Below are positions 36,777-45,707 of a DNA stretch of 64,000 bases, piece after piece (positions within the stretch are counted from its first letter, which is position 1; the number at the start of each line of letters is the position of its first letter). The position numbers were made by a program, and so were the translations under genes. Origin of the DNA: JAGPCK01 sp041675505 (GTDB lineage: Bacteria > Bacteroidota > Bacteroidia > UKL13-3); the NCBI GenBank assembly GCA_041675505.1, contig JBAYTR010000015.1, forward strand, positions 29,122 to 93,121. Reading direction: 5' to 3'. Under the pieces are notes generated by a model. The model saw only the letters and a program-made list of their open reading frames with translations. It did not search any database and had not been told where the DNA came from.

Positions 36777-36784
36777 TGATAAAT
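36777..36784. repeat. Right copy of the 8-bp target site duplication
   Basis: TGATAAAT, identical to 34039-34046, lies one base past the stop codon of the DUF4833 gene. Confidence 0.9.
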
Positions 36785-36785
36785 T

Positions 36786-37382
36786 TTATGGAATGAACCG
36801 TTCGCTGGTTTTGTGCTTGCCGGTGAGGTCGTGCCCGCTGATGTCGAGGTACTCGATATTGGGTACCCAAAAGGAGCCCCCTACAATGTGAACATAAACC
36901 CGGTCGAGCTGACTCAACCTCCCGTTGATGTAAGTGTACACATGGTATTTATGGTCGTGTTCTGAACGGATAAGGTAAAGATTTTTTTTGCGGTAACTCA
37001 CAAACGTAAGCAGGTACGATTGTTTTTCGGCATTTACCAGCGTAGCATTTAAACCGTAAGCATACTTTTTCTGAATGATGGTAAGGTCTTCCTTCTGGTT
37101 TTGTTCGGCATAACACTGCCAGTATATTTTCACCGGCATTTGAGGGTTTGGTTTTCCATCAGGCCGCAGGTTTACTTCGTACATAATGGTATTGGTATTT
37201 ACACTGCGCTGTATGTAAAACAACTGGTGCTCAAATCGGGGAACAGGAAAAGAATCAGGAACAGTTTTTACACTTTTTTGTACGGGAGAAACAAGGTGAG
37301 TAGCCGGTTCTTTAACCAACCACCACACAGACATTGCAGACATGGTCCCGATACTGAAAATAAGTGTACGAAAAAAAATCAT
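36786..37382 (-). CDS. DUF4833 protein, probably periplasmic
   Basis: The start is set at the ATG at 37380-37382; a TTG four codons earlier lies inside a TAAATTTG -7-like box (37392-37399). The 198-residue product has an N-terminal hydrophobic helix (FFRTLIFSIGTMSAMSVWW) and the body of DUF4833: YIQRSVNTNTIMYEVN, PVKIYWQCYAE, YGLNATLV, and near the end VYVHIVGGSFWVPNIEYLDI followed by GHDLTG. The domain's role is unknown; it is lipocalin- or barrel-like in pattern. The transposon inserted just past its stop codon and probably removed its normal 3' end. Confidence 0.8.
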   Translation of the reverse strand: MIFFRTLIFSIGTMSAMSVWWLVKEPATHLVSPVQKSVKTVPDSFPVPRFEHQLFYIQRSVNTNTIMYEVNLRPDGKPNPQMPVKIYWQCYAEQNQKEDLTIIQKKYAYGLNATLVNAEKQSYLLTFVSYRKKNLYLIRSEHDHKYHVYTYINGRLSQLDRVYVHIVGGSFWVPNIEYLDISGHDLTGKHKTSERFIP

Positions 37383-37447
37383 GAAAGGCTGCAAATTTAA
37401 GATTATGCTTTTACAAAGTACTCATAAAATTTGCAAGGGCCATAAAG

Positions 37448-37476
37448 CAAGAAACCCCGCATAAAGCGGGGTTCTT
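37448..37476 (-). terminator. Terminator after the acyl-CoA dehydrogenase gene
   Basis: AACCCCGC (37453-37460) pairs with GCGGGGTT (37466-37473) around an ATAAA loop; the stem extends outward with CAAG/CTTG after a one-base bulge. In the direction of the dehydrogenase gene the stem is followed by TTTC TTGCTTT. Confidence 0.75.
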
Positions 37477-37521
37477 GTGCAAATCAAATGTTCAAATCCT
37501 TTTTAGGGGATGTCTTAATTC

Positions 37522-38661
37522 TTACCGGAGTATCTCGCGGGAGATAACTATTTTTTGTACTTCAGAAGTACCCTCGTAAATCTGGGTGATTTTGGCATCA
37601 CGCATCAAACGCTCCACGTGGTACTCTTTAACGTAACCGTAACCACCGTGAACTTGCACGGCTTCTGTAGTTACGTTCATAGCAGTGGTAGAGGCAAACA
37701 ACTTAGCCATAGAACTGGCCAGGGCATATTCTTTATGTTCGTCTTTTAACCAGGCCGCTTTTAAGCACAACAAACGAGCTGCTTCAATCTCGGTAGCCAT
37801 ATCAGCTAATTTGAATTGAATTGCCTGGTGGTTTTTGATTTCAGTACCAAAAGCTTTACGCTCTTTAGAATATTTTACGGCCAGTTCATAAGCACCGCTG
37901 GCTATACCTAAAGCCTGAGAGGCAATGCCTATTCGGCCACCTGCCAGTGTTTTCATGGCAAAAGTGAATCCGAATCCGTCTTCACCAATGCGGTTTTCTT
38001 TAGGCACCTTCACATCCTGAAACATGATGGAGTGTGTATCGCTGGCGCGAATACCCATTTTTTGTTCTTTTTTACCAACGGTAACACCGGGCCAGTTTTT
38101 CTCTACAATAAAGGCGTTAATACCTTTGTGTTTTTTATCGGGATGCGTTTGTGCAATTACCAGATACGTATCGGCAGTATTGCCACAGGTAATCCAATTT
38201 TTGGTTCCGTTGAGCAGGTAGTAATCACCCTTGTCTTCAGCAGTGGTGCGTTGTGAGGTTGCATCAGAACCGGCTTCGGGTTCTGAAAGCAAGAATGCTC
38301 CGTGAACCTTTCCGCTGGCCAATGGCACTAAATATTTCATCTTTTGCTCTTCATTGGCAAAGGTTTCTAAGCCCCAGCATACTAAAGAGTTGTTAACGGA
38401 TATAACTACTGAAGTGGATGCATCCACTTTTGAAATTTCTTCCATCACCAATACATACGATACCGTGTCCATGCCTGCACCGCCATACTTCGGATCAACC
38501 ATCATTCCCATAAAGCCCATTTCGCCCAGTTTGCGAATTTGTTCCATTGGGAAAATCTGCTCCTCATCGCGCTCAATCACACCCGGCAGTAACTCAGTTT
38601 GTGCAAAGTCTCTGGCGGCTTGTTGAACCATTAATTGTTCTTCGGTTAGTTCTATGTTCAT
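37522..38661 (-). CDS. Acyl-CoA dehydrogenase (short-chain/butyryl type)
   Basis: This 379-residue FAD enzyme makes trans-2-enoyl-CoA from acyl-CoA in fatty-acid or amino-acid breakdown. Three domains are seen: N-terminal helices (1-120) with GLETFANEEQKMKYL; a middle beta domain with AFLLSEPEAGSDA and NGTKNWITCG; and the C-terminal helical domain with KERKAFG, the FAD-binding VQVHGGYGYVKEYHVER and the catalytic base E363 in IYEGTSEVQ. The position of the Glu is that of short/medium-chain enzymes, not of isovaleryl-CoA dehydrogenase. The electron-transfer flavoprotein genes are not nearby. Confidence 0.95.
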   Translation of the reverse strand: MNIELTEEQLMVQQAARDFAQTELLPGVIERDEEQIFPMEQIRKLGEMGFMGMMVDPKYGGAGMDTVSYVLVMEEISKVDASTSVVISVNNSLVCWGLETFANEEQKMKYLVPLASGKVHGAFLLSEPEAGSDATSQRTTAEDKGDYYLLNGTKNWITCGNTADTYLVIAQTHPDKKHKGINAFIVEKNWPGVTVGKKEQKMGIRASDTHSIMFQDVKVPKENRIGEDGFGFTFAMKTLAGGRIGIASQALGIASGAYELAVKYSKERKAFGTEIKNHQAIQFKLADMATEIEAARLLCLKAAWLKDEHKEYALASSMAKLFASTTAMNVTTEAVQVHGGYGYVKEYHVERLMRDAKITQIYEGTSEVQKIVISREILR

Positions 38662-38756
38662 ATCAATATGTATTGTTAAGTAAAGGGTGCGAATTTACGT
38701 CTTTCTTAAAACATCGCAAACAGGTAAAGGTTCCGTATAGTTGAGGCCGTTTCCGG

Positions 38757-39248
38757 CTAACTTTGTTTAATTTTTTGCTCTATAGCCGAGGTGGAATAAC
38801 CGGGCAGGTAATCAATAGTGGTTACTTTGCCTCCTTTGGCTGTTACTACATCATAGCCCACAATATTTTCAGGCTGGTAGTCGCTGCCTTTTACCAAAAC
38901 ATCGGGCTGAACGGTTTTGATGAGTTCATACGGGGTAGGTTCGTCAAAGAGAATTACCGCACTCACACATTCCAACGCAGCGAGCAAATGCAAGCGGCTG
39001 TTTTGGTCCTGAATGGGGCGGTTGGGTCCTTTTAGTTTACTCACGCTGGCATCGGTGTTTACGCCTATAAACAAGCGGTCGCCTAAGTCGGCAGCCTTGG
39101 TAAGGTAATCTATGTGGCCAAGGTGCAACAAATCAAAGCAGCCGTTGGTGAAAACAATTTTTTGGTTGGCATGTCTCCATTTATCAAGCAGTGCTGCGAG
39201 TTTATCGGGGGTAATAATTTTTTCTGCGGCAGCTTGCTGGTGGGTCAT
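38757..39248 (-). CDS. rfaE2: D-glycero-beta-D-manno-heptose 1-phosphate adenylyltransferase
   Basis: The 163-residue protein is the stand-alone C-terminal half of HldE/RfaE, which makes ADP-heptose for the LPS core. The nucleotidyltransferase signature NGCFDLLHLGH (35-45, with H42 and H45) and the later IQDQNSRLHLLAAL and LVKGSDYQPENIVG are complete. No fused kinase domain is present, as is usual in organisms with split genes. It is the third gene of the panD operon, following the membrane gene after two bases. Confidence 0.93.
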   Translation of the reverse strand: MTHQQAAAEKIITPDKLAALLDKWRHANQKIVFTNGCFDLLHLGHIDYLTKAADLGDRLFIGVNTDASVSKLKGPNRPIQDQNSRLHLLAALECVSAVILFDEPTPYELIKTVQPDVLVKGSDYQPENIVGYDVVTAKGGKVTTIDYLPGYSTSAIEQKIKQS

Positions 39249-39250
39249 AT

Positions 39251-40249
39251 CTATGCTGATTTTTTTCTGTGTTGCAATAAAACCATCACAGAAGCAGCGG
39301 CTCCCAAAGCAAGCAATAAAATCATTTGTGCCCCGTGAACAATGGTAGCGTAAGCAATTCCATCGGCCTCAGGTACATTGAACAATAGCATGGATTGCAT
39401 CACAGCAAAGTGGTAAGTACCGGCTCCGGCTCCGGGTGCAGGAACCACCACGCCAATGGTACCAATGGCAAAAATGGTTAAACAACCTATAAAGTTAATG
39501 TGTGCGGTAGCTTCCATAGCAAACAGGCAGAAGTACATCATCAGTACATAACATACCCAAATGGCAAACGATTGCAGAATAAACACCACCGGACGTTTCA
39601 CCTTTTTCACACTCATCAACCCCTCGGTAAAACCTTTTACCACCTGCATCAGTTTTTTAACAATGCCCAGTTGCATCAAGCGCTTGCGTAAGGCAAAGAA
39701 TAAAATTCCGCCTAACGCAATGGCAGAGAGTAAAACAGTTTTAACAGTAATGAAGCTGTTTCCCGATGTGCTGGCTTCTTTGGGAGCAAACCTTTCTGAT
39801 AGAAAAGCAGAGAGCATATCAAACTGCAGAAAGAATACAATAATCAGCAATACCAGCAAAATCAATAAGTCAAAAGCTCTTTCAGCCACCACGGTTCCCA
39901 GTGATTTGTCTACAGGTAAATTATCAGTTTTATATAAAGCCGCACAACGCGATACCTCACCCCCACGGGGAATGATGTAGTTCATCATGTAACCTACCAA
40001 CACCGCCAGTACACTGTTTTTCAAAGATACTTTATAGCCCAACGCCTCATAAAACATGACCGCACGGGCACCACGTATAAAGTGGCTGAACATGGCCACA
40101 GCCATACCCAATGCTATCCAGTAATAATTGGTGCGGGCAAATTTGTCGGCCATCTCATTCCAATTGGTGCCTTTAAATACAAAGTACAAAAAGTAAGCAC
40201 CAATGGCAGCGATAATAAAGTACTGTAAATATGTTTTGAGTTGTTTCAA
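39251..40249 (-). CDS. UPF0104 / lysylphosphatidylglycerol-synthase-like membrane protein
   Basis: The 332-residue protein has about eight hydrophobic segments of the LPG_synthase_TM/UPF0104 type, with the typical RGARAVMFYEALGY, NYIIPRGGEVSRCAALYK and VPAPGAGAGTYHF motifs. In MprF the same membrane part flips aminoacyl-lipids; the aminoacyl-transferase domain is missing here, so only a flippase-like or unknown role is likely. No ATG is near; translation probably starts at TTG (40247-40249), three bases after the panD stop. Operon with panD and rfaE2. Confidence 0.85.
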   Translation of the reverse strand: MKQLKTYLQYFIIAAIGAYFLYFVFKGTNWNEMADKFARTNYYWIALGMAVAMFSHFIRGARAVMFYEALGYKVSLKNSVLAVLVGYMMNYIIPRGGEVSRCAALYKTDNLPVDKSLGTVVAERAFDLLILLVLLIIVFFLQFDMLSAFLSERFAPKEASTSGNSFITVKTVLLSAIALGGILFFALRKRLMQLGIVKKLMQVVKGFTEGLMSVKKVKRPVVFILQSFAIWVCYVLMMYFCLFAMEATAHINFIGCLTIFAIGTIGVVVPAPGAGAGTYHFAVMQSMLLFNVPEADGIAYATIVHGAQMILLLALGAAASVMVLLQHRKKSA

Positions 40250-40252
40250 AAT

Positions 40253-40600
40253 TTAAATCAGGCGGTTGTTATCATCAGGGTAAATGCTGATGGGTTGGTA
40301 TTTTTTAGCAGCTTCGAATTCCATGCTGCAGTAGGAAATCACAATAACTAAATCTCCCACCTGCACTTTGCGGGCAGCGGGTCCGTTAAGGCATACAATA
40401 CCTGAGTTGCGTTCACCTTTTATTACGTATGTTTCCAAACGTTCTCCGTTGTTGATGTTCACTACCTGAACTTTCTCGTTTTCAATCAGGTTAGCTGCAT
40501 CCATTAACGCCTCATCTATGGTAATACTGCCTACGTAGTGTAATTCAGCCTGGGTTACTTTGGCCCGGTGAATTTTTGATTTTAATAATTGAATATGCAT
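40253..40600 (-). CDS. panD: Aspartate 1-decarboxylase, pyruvoyl enzyme
   Basis: With the ATG at 40598-40600 the protein has 115 residues, and the self-cleavage site falls at G24-S25 (HYVGSITID), the exact position known for E. coli PanD, where the Ser becomes the pyruvoyl cofactor. The longer reading from a TTG adds four residues and spoils this numbering. Other landmarks are GERLETYVIKGERNSG and CLNGPAARKVQVGD. The enzyme makes beta-alanine for pantothenate and CoA. It leads an operon with the UPF0104 gene and rfaE2. Confidence 0.96.
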   Translation of the reverse strand: MHIQLLKSKIHRAKVTQAELHYVGSITIDEALMDAANLIENEKVQVVNINNGERLETYVIKGERNSGIVCLNGPAARKVQVGDLVIVISYCSMEFEAAKKYQPISIYPDDNNRLI

Positions 40601-40740
40601 AAATCGCGGCAAAGGTAGGCCAAAAGTTGGAATTGCCCAATGCAGCTTATATTGAGTGGCTTAGCTTTTTTCAAACCTGATTTTAATCAGGGAACTTGTG
40701 CATTTCAGCCTGTTACTTTGCCCTATAAAACTACCTCATT

Positions 40741-41145
40741 ATGCAACTTAATGCTTACCTTACTTTTAACGGCACCTGCGAAGCGGCCTTTACTTTTTAT
40801 CATTCCGTGTTGGGCGGAGAACTTGCTCCTTTCTCCCGTTTTGGTGAATCACCAGTTGCCGTTGGTGATGCGGATAAGAACCGTGTGATGCACGTTACGC
40901 TCACTTTTGAAAACAATGTGCTGATGGGCAGCGACAGTATGCCCGGCCAAGCACTTACCGTTGGAGATAACATTTCTCTTTCGCTCAACATCCCGCAAAT
41001 TATGGATATGGAACGGGTGTTTCAACGCATGGCTGAAGGTGGAACTGTTACCATGCCATTGCAGGATACCTTTTGGGGTGCACGATTTGGCATGCTGCGC
41101 GACCGTTTTGGTATAAACTGGATGTTTAATTGTGATTTGAATTAG
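40741..41145 (+). CDS. VOC-family protein (PhnB/glyoxalase-like)
   Basis: The 134-residue protein has the vicinal-oxygen-chelate fold as in PhnB-like proteins: LNAYLTFNGTCEAAFTFYHSV at the start, GGELAPFSRFG, HVTLTFENNVLMGSD in the middle and the closing FWGARFGMLRDRFGINWMF. Metal ligands expected near the start of each module are not all clear. The chemistry is unknown in this subfamily. It is divergent from panD and converges on the gene at 41163. Confidence 0.88.
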   Translation: MQLNAYLTFNGTCEAAFTFYHSVLGGELAPFSRFGESPVAVGDADKNRVMHVTLTFENNVLMGSDSMPGQALTVGDNISLSLNIPQIMDMERVFQRMAEGGTVTMPLQDTFWGARFGMLRDRFGINWMFNCDLN

Positions 41146-41162
41146 AAGAGAACATCTCCAAT

Positions 41163-42260
41163 TCACTCTTGTCTATACTTAACGAAATAATTGCTTTCCT
41201 TCTTTAGCAGCAAAATTTCCCCTTCGTAGAAAAAGGGTACACGTTGCAGATTATCTATGGTTACTGTTTTGAGTTCTTGTTGCTTCACTACTTGTTTACT
41301 TACAGAATGAATGCGTACAAAATGAAAGTTGTTGTGTAAACGGTAGAGGATGTCAATGTATTCTTTTGTTACCTGCATATCGCAAAGGGAAAAGGATATA
41401 TCAAAATGCTGACCTTTATGCAAATTGTGCAGTTGAAGCAGTGGTTTGTTGGGTACGGGAAAAGTAATGATTGAACCATCGGTGGTATTAAAAATTTCAT
41501 TGTGAATAAGGATAGCCGTGTAATCTCCGGTTTGAATAAAGTTCATTAAGTTATAACCGGCCCCCGTTTTCTCGTGCGTTTCAGAGAGTTCACAAGGCAA
41601 AAATGATTCAAACTTTAGTCGGTGTTGTTCATTTATTTTCCATTGCCCCAAAAAGTAGTTTCCTTTATTTTTCAGCTCGACCCGACCAACGGTGAATACA
41701 AAACCACCGGCTGTTTTGTAAAAGTTGCCCATGTCATACACATAGTAATCATCATTAATCATTACATCATCAATGGGGTAGTATTCTGTTATTTTATTGT
41801 GGCCTATTTTAAGCACAGCAAAGAAATACGAAATCTTAAAATCTACTTCAGGATTACGTAAGGGTATTGGTTGAGCTACCTGCCCTGAGACCAAAACATA
41901 AAGTTCGTTTTGTTCATTGACATACGTTGTGTGTACCTTACAAATGGGCTGGTATATATGATTAACGCGCAGGGCATATTTTATTTTTTCTAAGGCAGAG
42001 TCATTACCGAAATTTTTCAGGTAAATGACTTTCTGCATTTGTTCTGTGAGTTCAAAATACAAGGATGGGAAACCCTCACCCTGTTTAAACTGCCAAAAGC
42101 GGGTTTGCTTGTCATTTGCAATAGTCAGTACATTGTTGTGGTATTTAAGGAGTGTGTTTCCTTTTAAAGGAATATTGGGAGAGAAGAAAATGGTGTCGGA
42201 AGCATAGGCTTTACCACAGAAGAAAAATGCACACCAAAGAGTAACCAGAAGGTATTTCAT
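41163..42260 (-). CDS. Secreted protein of unknown function
   Basis: The 365-residue product has a signal peptide (MKYLLVTLWCAFFFCGKAYA), then a strand-rich body with repeated blocks of the form hydrophobic-polar-aromatic such as NKITEYYPIDDVMINDDYYVYDMGNFY and GNYFLGQWKINEQHRLKFESF, suggesting a beta-propeller or similar. No catalytic motif is recognised, and I know no family for it. It stands alone between a VOC gene and the M16 peptidase gene, with 162 bases upstream in which no clear promoter was found. Confidence 0.65.
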   Translation of the reverse strand: MKYLLVTLWCAFFFCGKAYASDTIFFSPNIPLKGNTLLKYHNNVLTIANDKQTRFWQFKQGEGFPSLYFELTEQMQKVIYLKNFGNDSALEKIKYALRVNHIYQPICKVHTTYVNEQNELYVLVSGQVAQPIPLRNPEVDFKISYFFAVLKIGHNKITEYYPIDDVMINDDYYVYDMGNFYKTAGGFVFTVGRVELKNKGNYFLGQWKINEQHRLKFESFLPCELSETHEKTGAGYNLMNFIQTGDYTAILIHNEIFNTTDGSIITFPVPNKPLLQLHNLHKGQHFDISFSLCDMQVTKEYIDILYRLHNNFHFVRIHSVSKQVVKQQELKTVTIDNLQRVPFFYEGEILLLKKESNYFVKYRQE

Positions 42261-42421
42261 AACAGCTTGTTTAACAAAAATACTGCTTTATTTGAAAATA
42301 AATGAGGCTTACCTAAGTTGAAGAAAGTAGTTTTATAAAGTTCAAGACTGTTGTTTCATGGTGTTCACGAACCACCTGCCAACATCAATCCGAGAAAGAT
42401 TAATTCACAGAAAAACAATCA

Positions 42422-43669
42422 CTATTCCCCCTCAGGCAAATAAATCAATTTACTCAATTGTTCGGGTTGCATAATTTCATTGGCAGTTTCGAGTAGTTGT
42501 TGCGGGGTAATGGCTTCCACTTTTTTAAAGAGTTGTTCCAACGTGTCAACACGATTAAAGTCGCACATACTTTTACCCAAAGCCAGCATCAAACTGCTGC
42601 GGTTTTCTTCTGCAATGCTTATTTGCCCTATCAACTGTTTTTTGGCAGCTTGTAATTTGGCTGCAGAAAAGGTTGTGGTACATACAGCCCGTAGCTCTTT
42701 CTCAATTAAATCCACACACCGGTTAAGGTAAACAGGGTCGGTGCCTAAGTAGATGGTGAACATACCGCTATCGCTATAGGGTACATAGGATGATTCAATC
42801 TGGTAGGTATAGCCATATTTCTCGCGCACAGAAATATTGAGGCGGGAGTTAAGTGCGGGCCCGCCCAGGTAATTGTTGAGCAACAGCAGCGCCATGCGGT
42901 TTTTGTGTGAAGTGGCATAGGCTCGTGCACCCATAATGCAATGGGCCTGCACAAAGGATTTTTTAACCGTTTTTTCAAAAGGTTTTTGTGCAGCAGGTTT
43001 CTTGCGGGTTCTGTTGTGTTTAGGAAAACGAATATGACTAAGTTCAGGCTCCAGCACATCCAGCACCTGTTGTAAAGTGAAATTTCCGGTAGAGGAGAAT
43101 ACGAGGTTTTCGGCTGTGTAATTATGCTGAACAAAGTGTTGGAGTTGTGCAGCGGAGAACTGACTTATGGAATCACGTGTTCCCAAAATGTTGTGACCCA
43201 GCGCATGTTTTTTGAACAGCAGTTCGCTAAACTCATCGTAGATACTTTCATCGGGCGAGTCGAGGTACATTTCATATTCTTCAAGCACCACCTTTTTTTC
43301 CTTCACCATTTCATTAGCGGGGAAAGTAGAATGAAAACAAATGTCGCACAACAGCTCAATTGCTCTGTTCAGGTGTTGGTCCAAAAAGGAGGAGTACACA
43401 CTTGTATGTTCTTTGGTAGTGTAAGCATTAATTTCTGCACCCACCTCATCCATGCGGTTGAGTATCTGACGTGCTTTGCGTTTTTGAGTTCCTTTAAATA
43501 ACATGTGTTCCAGAAAGTGAGCTGCGCCAATGGCATCAGGGTGTTCATCGCGTGAACCTGCGTGTATAACAAAGCCGCAGTGCCCCACACGGGTGGCGGG
43601 AATTTGTTTGTGCACCACACGGATGCCGTTTTTCAACGTTTTGGTTTGTATATTTTCTGTGCTGTTCAA
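42422..43669 (-). CDS. M16-family zinc metallopeptidase
   Basis: The 415-residue protein is of the mitochondrial processing peptidase beta type. The inverted zinc motif HFLEH is at 51-55, and the distal Glu ligand is in KVVLEEYEMYLDSPDE about 75 residues later. The second half (from about 200) is the usual inactive repeat, with RLNISVREKYGYTYQIESSY. No signal peptide is seen, so it acts in the cytoplasm, or the true start is missed. The start is TTG (43667-43669) overlapping the TGA stop of the preceding gene (TTGA), which couples them. Such enzymes degrade peptides. Confidence 0.93.
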   Translation of the reverse strand: MNSTENIQTKTLKNGIRVVHKQIPATRVGHCGFVIHAGSRDEHPDAIGAAHFLEHMLFKGTQKRKARQILNRMDEVGAEINAYTTKEHTSVYSSFLDQHLNRAIELLCDICFHSTFPANEMVKEKKVVLEEYEMYLDSPDESIYDEFSELLFKKHALGHNILGTRDSISQFSAAQLQHFVQHNYTAENLVFSSTGNFTLQQVLDVLEPELSHIRFPKHNRTRKKPAAQKPFEKTVKKSFVQAHCIMGARAYATSHKNRMALLLLNNYLGGPALNSRLNISVREKYGYTYQIESSYVPYSDSGMFTIYLGTDPVYLNRCVDLIEKELRAVCTTTFSAAKLQAAKKQLIGQISIAEENRSSLMLALGKSMCDFNRVDTLEQLFKKVEAITPQQLLETANEIMQPEQLSKLIYLPEGE

Positions 43670-44613
43670 AGTGAAATGTTGTTCAGTTGTTGTTGTGAAA
43701 GATGAAACTCCGAAATTAACTTTTGCATAATTTCTGCTACGGAATGCAATTCATGTATTTGTGCAGCAACCTGACCAATTTCGAGTTCGCCATTAACCAG
43801 GTCACCTTCCAGAATGCCTTTGCGGGCGCGGCCTTTGCCCAGCAGTTCTTTCAATTGTTCTGCTGATGCACCCTGCTTTTCCAGTTGCTGTACCTGCGTA
43901 TAAAACTCATTTTTGAGCAGCCGCACAGGGGTCACTTTTTTAAGTACCAATTGGGTGTCGCCTTCTTCGGCATTGAACACGGTTTGCTTAAAGGCATCAT
44001 GTGCGGAGGATTCTTTGGCAACGGCAAACAGGGAACCAATCTGTACACCGTCAGCACCTAAGGCCATAGTGGCCAACATAGCTGCTCCAGAGCCTATTCC
44101 TCCGGCAGCAATTAATGGTAGTTGAGTTGCTTTGCGTATAATCGGAATAAGTACCAACGTTGTGGTCTCTTCTTTGCCGTTGTGTCCACCGGCTTCAAAA
44201 CCCTCGGCCACCAAGGCATCAACACCGGCTTCTTCTGCTTTTTTGGCAAACTTAGTATTGGCAATTACATGTACCACGGTAATGCCATGTTGCTTTAACA
44301 AGGAAGTATATTTTGCCGGATTACCGGCTGAGGTAAAAACAATTTTTACTCCTTCGTCAATAATGGTTTGAATGTGTGCATCAGCATGTGCATACAGCAG
44401 GGGCACGTTTACGCCAAATGGTTTTGATGTGGCTGCCCGACATTTTTGAATGTGCTCCCGTAACACTTCAGGATACATACTGCCGGCACCAATTAATCCT
44501 AACCCGCCTGTGTTGGATACAGCCGAGGCCAGTTTCCACCCGCTGCACCACACCATGCCGCCTTGCACAATGGGATATTGAATGCCGAATAACTCCGTAA
44601 TGCGATTACCCAT
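43666..44613 (-). CDS. NAD(P)H-dependent flavin oxidoreductase, nitronate monooxygenase type
   Basis: This 315-residue TIM-barrel FMN enzyme has GIQYPIVQGGMVWCSG at the start, ALVAEGFEAGGHNG in the middle (His expected near the substrate) and the FMN phosphate-binding IAAGGIGSGAAMLATMALGADGVQIGSLF (landmark only: AAGGIGSG and GADGVQIG). Related proteins include nitronate monooxygenase and FabK-type enoyl reductase; the sequence does not separate these. It overlaps the sugar nucleotidyltransferase gene by one base (TAATG) and the M16 gene by four. Confidence 0.88.
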   Translation of the reverse strand: MGNRITELFGIQYPIVQGGMVWCSGWKLASAVSNTGGLGLIGAGSMYPEVLREHIQKCRAATSKPFGVNVPLLYAHADAHIQTIIDEGVKIVFTSAGNPAKYTSLLKQHGITVVHVIANTKFAKKAEEAGVDALVAEGFEAGGHNGKEETTTLVLIPIIRKATQLPLIAAGGIGSGAAMLATMALGADGVQIGSLFAVAKESSAHDAFKQTVFNAEEGDTQLVLKKVTPVRLLKNEFYTQVQQLEKQGASAEQLKELLGKGRARKGILEGDLVNGELEIGQVAAQIHELHSVAEIMQKLISEFHLSQQQLNNISL

Positions 44614-45605
44614 TAACCGAAATTAATCTCTGTACTGTCGCCCAGATTCAGACTTTGCACCATGCCCTTATAAACAGAATCATTGCCGATGAGTGAATCC
44701 TGCAGTATGGTATTTTCCAGGTGAGAATATGGTCCGATGATGGAATTTTTGAGAATAGAATAATTTACAATCGCATCTTCGCCTATGGATACATTGGGCC
44801 CGATGATGGAGTTGCTGATGCGGCAATTTTCTCCGATAAAAACTGGAGGTATAATCACGGTGTTTTCAAAACGATTGTCGTATTGCAGGTTCACCATCCT
44901 TCGTAAAAGTGTAGAATTGGTTTCAAGCAACACACCTTTTTTTCCGCAATCGAACCAGTTGTCAACTACTACCGATTGGAATTTTTCTCCCTGTTGTATC
45001 AGGTACATGATAGCATCAGTAAGGTAAAATTCATTTTGGGTTCGGATATTATTTTCAATAAGGTGACGTAAAGCATCCATCAGTTTACCGGCCTGTTTAA
45101 AGCGGTAAAAACCTACCAAAGCCATGTTCGATTTAGGTATTTCGGGTTTTTCCACCACCTTGGTGATGAGTCCGTCTTTGCCAATTTCAGCCACACCAAA
45201 AGCTCTGGGGTCCTCTACTTTTTTAACTCCCACAGTGGAGTAGGGCGATTGATGTACGGCATGCATATCAATATCCACCACCGTATCGCCAAATACAATC
45301 AGAATATCTTCATCAGGTTGAATAAGATCTTTTGTGAGCCAGATGGCATAACCAACACCACGGCCTGAGGTTTGTAAAACAAAATGGCTTTTTACATTCG
45401 AATAATGTGTTGTCACATAACTCTCAATCTTATCTCCCAGGTAACCGATGACAAAAATAAATTCATCATACCCTGCAGTTATCAGTGAATCTACAATGTG
45501 GGCGAGAATGGGTTTACCCGCAACCGGAATAAGGGCTTTGGGTTGAGTATGGGTGTGCGGGCGAAGTCGGGTACCGATGCCTGCAACCGGAATAATTGCT
45601 TTCAT
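44613..45605 (-). CDS. Sugar-phosphate nucleotidyltransferase with left-handed beta-helix
   Basis: The start is the ATG at 45603-45605, directly before the family beginning KAIIPVAGIGTRLRPHT; the longer reading adds nine residues that do not fit. The 330-residue protein has the NTP-binding Rossmann domain (G9-x-G-T-R-L-R, K23 in QPKALIPVAG, the metal-binding VFGDTVVDID) and a C-terminal beta-helix (240-320, with SNSIIGPNVSIGEDA). It makes a nucleotide sugar such as dTDP-glucose or a GDP/UDP sugar; which one is not clear. It is the first gene of the operon with the oxidoreductase and the M16 peptidase. Confidence 0.9.
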   Translation of the reverse strand: MKAIIPVAGIGTRLRPHTHTQPKALIPVAGKPILAHIVDSLITAGYDEFIFVIGYLGDKIESYVTTHYSNVKSHFVLQTSGRGVGYAIWLTKDLIQPDEDILIVFGDTVVDIDMHAVHQSPYSTVGVKKVEDPRAFGVAEIGKDGLITKVVEKPEIPKSNMALVGFYRFKQAGKLMDALRHLIENNIRTQNEFYLTDAIMYLIQQGEKFQSVVVDNWFDCGKKGVLLETNSTLLRRMVNLQYDNRFENTVIIPPVFIGENCRISNSIIGPNVSIGEDAIVNYSILKNSIIGPYSHLENTILQDSLIGNDSVYKGMVQSLNLGDSTEINFG

Positions 45606-45707
45606 GCTGTTGTAAACTTGAAATTGAGCCATGCAAGTTACTCATTTTATCCGGTTCGGTATACCAAAACGAAAATTTGGATACCTTCGCACTTTACTTT
45701 TAGTTTT

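Noticed and set aside
45498..45707. N-terminal extension of the S46 peptidase
   Set aside because: It overlaps the opposite nucleotidyltransferase gene, and the signal peptide begins at the ATG at 45708.
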